Source: Haberlea rhodopensis
Lineage: Eukaryota > Streptophyta > Magnoliopsida > Lamiales > Gesneriaceae
Assembly (NCBI GenBank): GCA_907163345.1
Contig: CAJQUN010000151.1
Coordinates: forward strand, 1,240,001 to 1,304,000
DNA length: 64,000 bases
Direction: 5' to 3'
Position numbers and translations under genes: made by a program. Positions 54,881 to 64,000 of this stretch are shown piece after piece. Each line of letters opens with the position of its first letter. The stretch's first letter is position 1. The notes under the pieces were generated by a model. The model ran no database searches. It was not told the origin of the DNA and saw only the letters and a list, made by a program, of their open reading frames with translations.

Positions 54881-57403
54881 TTGACGATGAGATTATGCAT
54901 GTCGTGTGTTGACATGTACCGTCACGAGTTGACGATATTATTTTGGGTGTCATATATTGACAGGTACCGTCACGGGATGACGATGATATAGTGGATGTCT
55001 ATGTAGACGCGTAGCGTCGTTTCGATGAATAATACTATGTATATGAATTTAGTCGTATGGTTTGAGTGCCAATGGTGAGCACAAGGTAGTGTCTGGGTCA
55101 CTAGTTGACGAGACCATTATACCGAGCAGGTTGCTCGAAGAATTATTGGGTGCGCCGTATAGGAAGTGTACCGCAGCACATATTTGAGGTATATATTTTA
55201 CGAGTAGTAGTACCTTTGGGTATACACGCTGGAATGGCTATGGCCAAGTGACTGGTAGTAGGAGTAGTTAGCGAAGAAATTACTTGCTTATACCAAGGTG
55301 ACATGTGGTAGACATGATCACATCCACCCATGAGGGTGTGGAGTAAATCCTACGGGTTTAGGATTGCTTTGTGGTTGAGTGAGGGCACCGGAATGTCCGT
55401 TGTGCCTTATTGATTAGAGAAATGTTGGGTGATAACCCACTACTCTAATGGTTTGTACGGTATAGTGTACCGGGATGGAACGTATGATGCATTGGTAGGT
55501 TTAGTATAAACCTAAGAAGGCAGCGACTTGTTAGCCAGGTATTATTGCAGTGCTATAGTGTGCTTGTGATAGCCATTATATTGCTCGTTGGATTCGAGTT
55601 TGGTGAATCGTACGGTGATACGATGAGGGTTTATGGTAGACTCTTGTAGTCTCTATGTGGCAAAAAAGATTGAGGCAGGGAATACCTCACGGGGACGTTT
55701 ATACATCAAATGTTTTGATGGACTTGTACTGGGGCAGCTCAATTTTGTTGGGAGTACCAACGTGAGTGTCGACAAGTCGTTACTAGCTCTGTTTGAGCAT
55801 CTTTGCATATGGAATGCAACGGGAGTCACAATTGGAATTGTGGGATATAGTTAGTGGGGTAACACTACTATATTGATTTTATCTCTTGGAGAGATTTGGA
55901 TTGTACTATCATGGAGACAGCTGGTATCGATCGTTGGTTGATTGTGAATCAGCCATGGTACGCATTACTGGTGTTGGGCTAAGTAACGGCTTTTATTTCC
56001 GAGAGACGTACGAGGAGACATCTCCAGGGAAATGCTCGAGATTGTGGAGTACTATGGCATTAGTACAGAGCATCATTAGGATGAGTATACATGGTGTATA
56101 CGGGTTTCGATTTGGTAATAGTGGCTTTGATGCACTATTCTGAACAAGTTGCGTATTTTTGGTTCCGAGATATGTTTTGGTAAATATCCAGGTTTCCGAA
56201 CGGTGGTTCGAGGATGGAGGGTCATGGATTCATGACACTTTCCTTATGAGGAAAGCCGTATTGATATACCTACCGATTGGGAATCTTTGGGAGATTCAAT
56301 GAGTCGTTTGTGTGGTGTTGATGTTGGAATCACACCATTGGCCGTTGGTCTGTCAATCATTATTCTCCGCGAGGTGAGAATAACTGGGAATTGATAGTTG
56401 ATGTTGGGACTTTGGGGTATGATTGGAGATACCCGAGTCTATTGCATTGAGTATGCATGTTGTATTTGTGCTTAGGCATGTGTACCGGTGTGTGTATACA
56501 AATGCCTGCATTTCTTAGTACTCGTCGAGCATCGGGTTAGTATGCTTGGATGAATAAATCTCTGGTGGGCGATTGTGGCAATTTGAGATTGGGGATCTCG
56601 ATGACACGATGTATTCTGAGAAATGATCGTGAGGTCCAATTGACTCCCTCTGGGGGGGATTGTCGTGTTTAGGGGTCATGGTAATTCTTGCTGGATAATT
56701 CGATAGCCTCCCTTTGTTAGGATTGTTGAATCCTAGGGTAAACGAGGGATGGCCAGGATTCGGATTTGTTAGGTGTCGTAGTTGACACGTGTGGCGGGAA
56801 TGCAATTGATTGTTCTTTCATGTCCTTTCGAGAACTTGAAACCTTGTAGAGTCTTGATGGTGTATTTGGACCAAGATATTATTCTTGGAACACCCGCATG
56901 TAGACATCTTTGGAGATGTGTTTTGTGTTGATCGGTGGCCGTGTTGTTGCCCAATCCGTGTTGCAATGTGGTGCAACTACTCCTTTGATGGAGATGGATT
57001 TGGAAAGTGGAAGCTGGATGTAGTTTAGGTACACTGTTGTGTACTGGTGGTTTCCTTAGTAACGATGTATGTTTAACATCGTAGGCTAAATCACAGAGAT
57101 ATCATCGAGGCGATATCTATTTTGGAATCACGAAGGATTCGTTTGATTTGCAGTTATGGTTGGCTGACTGCTTTGAGATGGTTAGCATCGGGGAATGCTG
57201 ACGTCTTCCTTGAATTTGTGTTGGTTTGGGAGGTTACTCCATTCCAGGTGCTGGTCCGAGGTCGATATCCTCGCGGTTGGTGTGTCGTTCATGTCACGTT
57301 CATGATTCGACAATATGGATCCTTTTGGATTGCGTGCTCTCGGCGATACGTGGAGTGCGCCTGTGCAAATTTCGGGGATGAAATTTTATTATTGGGGGAT
57401 AAT
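54881..57403 (+). mobile_element. Internal 3' region of a B-family element (second copy)
   Basis: From about 55680 it matches 3417-4409 plus 6971-7700 without the insertions found there. The first 800 bp have no partner in the window apart from two hairpins related to the LTR hairpin (54918-54936, 54966-54984). No protein recognised; frames are short and not shared among copies. It ends with AAATTTC-GGGGAT-GAAATTT (about 57369-57387) and the purine tract ATTGGGGGATAAT. Confidence 0.6.
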
Positions 57404-59539
57404 TGTGATGCCCGGGGATTATTTGTGTTAATCCCGGTGTGGTAATAATCCTTAGTGGATTTTAATTGTGGCAATTATGAATTAATCGCGGTTTTGGGAC
57501 TCCAGGGGATTTTAAATCCGGTTTTTAGAGTCGTTGGATCCAAGGAATGAGATTGTATTCTCATCGTGGGGATAACCTTGGAATTTTGTTTTTGGTGGAA
57601 TCTGGGGTCCGGAGTACTTTGTACTGGGGCTGATAATGGAATTTGAGTTGGAGAGATAATTATTGAAAACAGATGATTTTTAATGAATCATGATGTAGTT
57701 GTGGATGTATTGGTATTTTGGAGCCTTGGTGCTATATATACCAATGGACTCGGTATTCCATCATTAGAGGAATCTCTCCTCTCTCTCCTCTCCCTCACGC
57801 CTCTCTCTCACCCCAAACCCTTCCCTCGTTTTCTCTTGGAAACAAATCGATGGGGGCTCATCTTGGGAGCCCGATTTCTTGAAGAAAAGATGGTAATCTT
57901 CTTCTCCTCACCTTTAGCTTCGATTTGATTATGGTATTGTGCTTGTTGGTCAAGTTTTGGGTTGGATTTGAGATTTGGGGGTTTTGGTTAAAAATCTAAA
58001 AAGTTGTTTTTAGTGTTTTTATTGAGTTTAATTGGTGTATTGGAGCTGTTGAGGAAGTTAGGGGTATTGGTTTTGAGTTTGGGTGTCAAAAACACCATGG
58101 AAGCTCGAGTTTTTCAGAAAATCGCAGGTCGCGATCGATCGCCGAGGAGTGCCGATCGATCGTGATGAGCAGCTGAATTTTTTTGGAAGATAAACAGTGA
58201 AGCGATTGATCGCTAAGTCTCGGCGATCGATCGTGAGGTGTTTGGCGATAGATCGCCAAGACATGGCGATCGATCGCGGCTTGCTTAATAGTGTTTGTTC
58301 CCAATTTGTTTTAAAACTTGGAATTTTGGACTTGGGGTTTAAATAGCCGATTTCCGGGGCAATGTCTACATTCCAATGAGAATGCCATACTTTTAAAATG
58401 GATTGATTGGAGCCGAAGTTTAATAAAACGGAATTCTCGGTTGAGTTTCTGGCTGTCATTTAAACTCATAAATTGGAATATTTTGGGTCTTATGCATGCT
58501 TAGCCGGGGAGGCTTTTATTTTGGTAATCGTCATGGATGGAAGATAGTTTGGAAGTTGTGAACGTGCTTGGGCACGTGATGGCATGTTTATGTTTAATTG
58601 AGAGTTATTTTCATGTTAGCACTTAATTCATCGGGTCGCGGGACTCATTCAAGTTTAGCTAGAACTACGGAATTATAAGGTATGTATGACGTATGAGCAT
58701 ATCCCTTTATTATAATTGCAATTGTTGATTGCAAGGTACACTATATTGCAATAAATGTATATGGAAATGCATGGTATATGGTATTAGCAAAAAATGAATA
58801 TTGAAATGCATGGTTTATGGTAATTGCTATAAATGGATATATATGCAATGGGATTTATATTGTGCCGCTTTTGAGCGAGCAATGATTGGGATGTTGTCGC
58901 CTTTGAGCGAACATCGGTTATGACGCCACTGCTGTTGAGCATGCGTGAGAATAAAATTCCGCTATTGTAGAGCGAGTGATGAAATGGAACTATGGAACCA
59001 TAAGTGAGATATACGGAATATCTGTAATCATTGTTAATGATTTGATATTATTGATTATGATATCGGTACGTGGCATACGGATATGTTAATCAACGTAACG
59101 ATTAACTGACTATTGGGAATTTGATGGTTTTGGTTGTTTTTAGAACAGGGACAGTACAAGAAATTCGGATGAGGATGATACCATCCAGGGAGCATCTTTT
59201 ATATTTCATAGCATTTACATTTTTTTAAATTATGAATTGTATTATTGTGATTATCGGTTTGGTGGTATTGGTATGGCAAGGGCCTTTCTCTCTTCATTTA
59301 TGAGTTGCACGCAATTATTTATTGAATTGCTAAATGAACTGAGAACATGTTAGTGTATTATAATGGTGCATGGTATGTATGTGGACTTGGTTGGGGAAAC
59401 TAGACATTATATGGAATAATGTAAAGAACTTTTATTATTGGCATGATTTGTTATGGTGATAAGTGGGTGTCCCCCTACATATATGATTACATGCACTAAA
59501 TGCTTGGGTTAATACACTAATTACGGGTTAAGGGCACGG
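57404..59539 (+). mobile_element. LTR 'B3' of the second B-family copy, 3' end missing
   Basis: Starts TGTGATGCCCGGGG; TATA box 57732-57742, CT-rich leader, phased array 58132-58276, CGCT/AGCG hairpins 58864-58980. About 210 bp are deleted near 59275 (compare 11729-11940), and the end is cut at GGGCACGG, 11 bp short of the usual terminus. Confidence 0.85.
58132..58276 (+). promoter_or_regulatory. Phased CGATCGATCG array, LTR B3
   Basis: Six sites at 58132, 58153, 58203, 58224, 58246 and 58267; spacings 21, 50, 21, 22 and 21. The last pair of B2 has been lost. Confidence 0.87.
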
Positions 59540-60634
59540 TTCGATGAGTCGGTGCGCGTGGTGTTGATGTTCAGTTTACACCATTAGTCATTGGTTCGTC
59601 AATCATCATTCTCCACTGAGTGACAATAACTGAGGATTGAGAGTTGTGTGTGGGAGGCTTGTGGGTATGATTGGAGATATCCAAGCCGAGTGCATTGAGT
59701 ATGCATGTGGTGTTGGTGCTCATGCATATATACCGATGTATATATGAATGCCAGTAATTTTTATGCTTGTTGAGCAACGGTTCAGGGTGTTTAGATTGGT
59801 AAATCTTTGGTAAGAGATTTCGGTATCCTCGAGATTGGTAACCTCGGTGGGACAATTTATTATGAGGAATAAATTGTGAGGTTTTGGTAGACTCTCTTTT
59901 AAGAAGAGATTGTCGTGTTTTGGGTCACGGCAGTTCATTACTGGTTAATTCGATAGATCCCTATGTTAGGATTGTTAATTCTAAGGGTAAACAAGGGATG
60001 ACCAGGATTCGAATTAGTTGGGTGTCTTTGGCGACACATGTGGTGAGAATGCAATTGATTTTCTTGCATGTCCTCTATGGAAACTTGAGACCTTGTGGAG
60101 TCTCGATATTGTGTTGGGACCAAGATGCGATTTTGTGGAACAGACGGATGTTGACATTTAGATATGTGTCTTGTTGATCGGTGGCCGGGGATTTCCCGAT
60201 CTGAGTTGCAAGTAGTGCAACTACTCCTTAGGTGGGGATGGAGAATGGAAACCGAGATTTGGTTAGGTATACTGTTGTATACTGATGGCCTCCCTCGCAG
60301 AGATGTGTATTTGGCATCGAGGAGCAAGTTGTAGAGATATCATTGAGGCGATATCTGTGTTGGAATCAAGAATGATTCGAGTAGATAGCAATTGAGGTTG
60401 ACTGATTGCTTTTGGGTGACTATCATCAAGGTATGTTAACATCTTTTGTGTTGTAATGGTTTGGGAGGATAACTCCATTCCAGAATTGGGTGCGAGGTCG
60501 ATGTCCTCGCAGTTGGTGTGTCGATCAAGATTCGTGAATCAATGTTGCGCATCCTAATAGGATTGTGTGATCTCGGCGGTACGTGGAGTACGCATGTGCA
60601 ATTTCACGGACGAAATTTTATTAGTGGGGATAAA
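59540..60634 (+). mobile_element. Internal 3' region of a third B-family copy
   Basis: Matches about 56300-57403 and 4035-4409 plus 6971-7700 with more divergence. It starts abruptly where LTR B3 breaks off. No protein recognised. Ends with a CGAAATTTTA block and the purine tract AGTGGGGATAAA. Confidence 0.6.
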
Positions 60635-61348
60635 TGTGATGTCCGAAAATTAATTGCATTTATCCCAGAGTGATTTTAATACCTAATGGATTTTAAGTGT
60701 GGTAATTATGAGATAATTACGATATTGAAACTCCCGGGGATTTTAATCCGGTATCGGGGTCGTTGGACCCAAGGGTTGAGATTTTATTCTCATTGTGGTG
60801 TTAAACCTTGGAATTGTGTTGTTAGTGGGACTTGGAGTCTGGGGAACTTTGGACTGAGGTGTGTAAGGTAATTGAGTGAGTGGGAGACAGTTATTGAACA
60901 CATATGATTTATAATAAGTTATGGTACTAATATGTGAGACTCGGGAGTTTGGAACCTTTGTACTATATATACCAAGTGGACTAGATTTTCAGTTATTTTC
61001 ATTTGTTCCCTTCCTCTCCTCTCTCTCCCTCACCACACCTTCCCCTTCCCCTTTCCCCTCCCTTCTCTCTCATGGAAGAAAATCGAGCAAGACTCGATCT
61101 TGGAGCGAGGTTTCTCGAAAATAATTTGGTAATCTTCTTCCCCTCGCTATTATCTTTGATTTCGTAGTAATTTTATTGTATTTGGTTAAGGATTGAGATG
61201 GGTTTGAGTTTTTGGATTTTTGGAGATTTTTGGTTTTGGGGAGAATTCATGGTTCCTTGTTAAGGATTTATAGTGTACTGGGTGTTGGGTTTGTGAATTT
61301 GGGAGTTTTTGCATGAAAAATGCCATTTTTTGCTGGAACAGGTCGAGG

Positions 61349-61563
61349 TGATCGATCCCTAGGGCTAGGCGATCGAACGCTACGTCGTTGGTAAATTTTT
61401 TGAAGATGATGAACAGTGGAGAGATCGATCGCTTGAAACTTAGCGGTCGATCGCCCAATGGCAGTAGCCAAATGTATTGAGAGGCGATCGATCCCCTGGG
61501 AAGAAGTGATTGATCGCCCATGTCTATTAAGCGATTGATTGCCTGGGAAGAAGCAATCGATCA
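61349..61563 (+). promoter_or_regulatory. Phased array with decayed sites
   Basis: Eight sites at 61349, 61370, 61422, 61444, 61485, 61507, 61532 and 61554; spacings 21, 52, 22, 41, 22, 25 and 22. None is an exact palindrome; most changes are C to T or G to A, yet the spacing is kept. Confidence 0.75.
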
Positions 61564-61639
61564 CCGATACCTTATTTCTGGAAAATTATTTTGTGTTGTG
61601 ATTTCGACGTATGCTTTGCCTGAGTCTTTTAAATGGTAA

Positions 61640-61658
61640 ATCATCATGACATGATGAT
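61640..61658 (+). other. Covarying hairpin with changed base pairs
   Basis: ATCATCA-TGACA-TGATGAT, a 7-bp stem. Relative to ATCGTCA/TGACGAT the G-C pair has become A-T on both arms. Confidence 0.65.
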
Positions 61659-62562
61659 GTATGAATACGTGTTCGGATATGTGTTTGTGGGCACGAAATT
61701 AATTGTGAGTTATTAACTGTGTTTAGCAACTAATTCACGGGATCTCGGGGCACAGGCAAGGATGGCTCTTGCTATTCGATCATAAGGTACGTGTAACGTA
61801 CGAGCATGGTAGATATATTATTGTCATGTGCATGAATAATATATGATTGTTGTAAACATTATGATATGCATTGAGGATTATGTGGTGCCGTAATTGAGTG
61901 AGCAATGATTGGTGTGATGTCCCCGAAATGATTTTGTGCAATTTAACATTAATTATGTTTATGTGAGGATTATGGTATTAAATCATTGGTGTTGATTGCT
62001 TTTGGTAAAGCATGTTTACTTGGAGTTTTGATGTATTTTATTGAATAAATGTTATAAGATATCATGTGAAGATATTTTAATATATCATGCTAATTATCGG
62101 GACCAAAAACATAACCTATCATTTAATCAACCACCCCCAACCCATACCCATTCCTGCAGATTTAACCTTACCCATACCCCCACTTGACTCCCCCACACTC
62201 AACCCTCATCACTTGGTAACCTCTCCCCTCCTTCCCCCATTTTCGTCCAGCTTGAGCTCAACAAAGAGGAGCGGAAGACTTGCTTCCACCTTGCTTAAAA
62301 CCTTGCAAAAAGTTGGAGCAAAAAGGGTGAGGAACCATATCTTGTATTCAATTAAATTTATGGTTGAAGTTAGATAAAGTGTTGAGTAGAATTGGCATGT
62401 TTAGTAGCTTTTTGTTGAGATAATTGTTTTGAGTAGTTACTTGGTACTATAATGGTGTATTTTGTGTGTTGAGTTGTTGGGGTATGATGGTTTGTAGTGT
62501 GTTTTATGGTAGCCTTGGGATGGTGCTCGAAAATGGTGTTGGTTCGCGTTTACAGACATTGG

Positions 62563-62778
62563 CGATCGATCGGCGAGTTTTCCCGATCGATTGCGAGAAC
62601 CAGAGTGCGAGGCAGAGACATTCGGCGATCGATCGCGAGATTTGAAAGATCGATCGGCGAAGTCGCCGAAGTTAACGATCGATCGGCATGTCTTCAGCGA
62701 TCGATCGCGGAATGCATAATTTTGGGCATTGAGGCAGTAGCATCTCGCGATCGATCGAGGCCTATTGGCGATCGATCA
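62563..62778 (+). promoter_or_regulatory. Phased CGATCGATCG array, LTR E (complete)
   Basis: Eight sites at 62563, 62584, 62626, 62647, 62676, 62698, 62748 and 62769; spacings 21, 42, 21, 29, 22, 50 and 21, that is four pairs. Confidence 0.88.
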
Positions 62779-63139
62779 CGAGAAGCCAAAATATGTGTTT
62801 TTAATTATTTATTGTGGGATTTTTGGTATTGGGCTATTATTGGCATCTAATATTGGTTTGTGTGATTGTGTAGAACCATCCCAGGTGGCAACACAACCAA
62901 GGAAGTAAAGTCCTACCACATCCTACTTTTGGAAAGGTACGTAGAAGACGTACGGGCACCCAACGGTAACATGTAATTTATATACGCATTGGGATATGCA
63001 TTGTGGATGCAAGTGTATATTGAATTGTGCATTATGGATGCAAATACATGTTGATCTATGCATTATGATTGCGTATGTATATGTTGATTGATTGGTGCAC
63101 ATCCCATGAGTCATGGTTATATTAGAGTGATGATTTTAA

Positions 63140-63330
63140 TGCTTTGCCACTGTCACTTGAATTGATGATAGAATACTTGCCGCTGTCATATTATAGCGAG
63201 GAATGAATATTTGCCGCCAAATGTTGAAGCGAGGGTATTGCCGCATGTCGCATTTGAGCGAGGTTATTCAATGCCGCTAATATGTCGAAGCGAGGGGTAT
63301 TGGTGCCACTGTCATGACATGCAAGGTGCA
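63140..63330 (+). repeat. GCCGC...AGCGAGG repeat of LTR E
   Basis: Five imperfect units of 35-40 bp, for example CGCT-GTCATATTAT-AGCG. This is the intact version of the sequence split into pieces at 12613-12929, 23145-23391 and 44769-44890. Confidence 0.7.
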
Positions 63331-63868
63331 TTAAAATGCACTGTTATAACAGACTAGGGATTGGTAATTGGTGATATGTCATGACATTTATGAAACCATT
63401 GAATAATCCATTGATTACACTCATGAGTTATTATACAAGGACAACCAAAAAGGGGGTGTTTAAAATGCAATTGGGAAACAGGAAGTGTTTTGTATTTACG
63501 GTTTCTGCATTTACGCTTTTAATCATGCTACGCTTAATATGGATTATTATATGCTCATGATTTGGGGGTTGTCCTTGTAGGTACATCTTGACATAAAGGG
63601 GGTAAGGCCGGGTTGACACAGTGAGCTAGCGAGGAGGGCTTTTGATATAGAAGCTGGGATTCTTTTGTATAGTTTCTACTCTAGGAGTAGTGTAAATCTA
63701 TAGGATTAACATTCTTTTTGTTAGGAATGTAATTAATCCATTTGGAAATAATTACCTTGGCATGTAACGCTTAAAGCTCAAGGCCACAACATGAAATTTT
63801 TATACTCTGATATTACATTTTAGCTCTACTTATGTCTTTATTTCACTTAAAGAACTAGGGTCCTTACA

Positions 63869-64000
63869 TTAGTGGTATCAGAGCCAGGTTAGAGAACCCG
63901 GGGATGATTGAAGGGTATCCTTAGCAACTTGTTGGCTAGGAGTTTACATATGAGCATGTTTATGCATATGGTGCATATTGGTATATAACTGTTATGCTAA
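63869..64000 (+). mobile_element. Primer-binding site and start of the leader of element E
   Basis: TTAG, then TGGTATCAGAGCC at 63873-63885 (initiator-Met tRNA). The leader resembles that of element A (31198-31350). Gag would follow beyond the window. Confidence 0.8.

Larger units (their letters stand above)
60635..61912 (+). mobile_element. LTR of the third B-family copy, cut by element E
   Basis: Starts TGTGATGTCCGAAAATTAAT, TATA box 60963-60973, CT-rich leader 61010-61070, array 61349-61563, hairpin 61640-61658. It breaks off at 61912 within the hairpin series, where element E is inserted (left flank ATTGG). Confidence 0.8.
61913..63868 (+). mobile_element. 5' LTR of chromovirus 'E' (1956 bp)
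   Basis: TGTGATGTCCCCGAAATG to GGTCCTTACA. Parts in order: TATA-like TTAATATATC about 62074-62083, CT- and C-rich leader to 62250, candidate splice donor 62337, phased array 62563-62778, AAGGTACGTAGAAGACG block as in A, GCCGC/AGCGAGG repeats 63140-63330, hairpin 63676-63690. It is inserted into the B-family LTR. Its partner LTR lies right of the window. Confidence 0.88.

Noticed and set aside
55633..57445. Several 70-107 codon frames in the B internal region as possible genes
   Set aside because: They are not shared in frame with the homologous copies at 3417-7700 and 59540-60634.

Overview
This window reads as plant nuclear heterochromatin, most likely from a flowering plant with a repeat-rich genome; I cannot name the species. 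Every recognisable reading frame belongs to an LTR retrotransposon. The primer-binding sites match initiator-Met tRNA, the Ty3/gypsy elements are chromovirus (Tekay/Del-like) with one Athila/Tat-like copy, and the Ty1/copia element has a SIRE/Maximus-like layout with an extra ORF after pol. I found no host protein gene, tRNA, rRNA or CRISPR array.

Layout. 1-3416: 3' end of an Athila/Tat-like element (protease remnant, no pol, 3' LTR 1912-3416). 3417-10094: 3' part of a chromovirus-like element 'B1' that has lost any coding sense; a 2.56-kb solo LTR (4410-6965, duplicated CTTAG) is inserted in it, and its 3' LTR is 7701-10094. 10095-12200: a second, 5'-truncated LTR of the same family, followed by a primer-binding site and a short leader. 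12336-12929, 23145-23391 and 44769-45190 are pieces of one old LTR, split by element F (12930-23144, gypsy with dead pol) and by a copia element (23392-44768, CGAGG duplication). The copia element itself contains a young, nearly intact chromovirus 'A' (28930-38239, CCTGT duplication). 45191-54880: chromovirus 'G' on the minus strand with frameshifted gag-pol and a scrambled right end. 54881-61912: two more internal-tail plus LTR fragments of the B family. 61913-64000: 5' LTR and leader of chromovirus 'E', which runs out of the window.

Main unusual signal. Ten LTR copies plus the second LTR of A, from chromovirus families A, B, D, E and G and from the Athila/Tat-like LTR, carry clusters of the palindrome CGATCGATCG (about 45 exact copies by eye plus single-base variants). 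The motifs come in pairs 20-22 bp apart. Complete arrays have four pairs, separated by about 20-22, 29-31, 41-43 or 49-52 bp, so almost every distance is close to a whole number of DNA helical turns. Sequence between the motifs differs among families. LTR F and the copia LTR lack the array. Further downstream the same LTRs carry family-specific sets of short hairpins whose stems change in a compensatory way.

History readable from the sequence: the old LTR came first, then F, copia and G entered it, then A entered copia. LTR pairs differ by about 15-17 positions in 2.27 kb for A, about 18 plus indels in 1.3 kb for copia and about three dozen in 2.88 kb for F, counted by eye.
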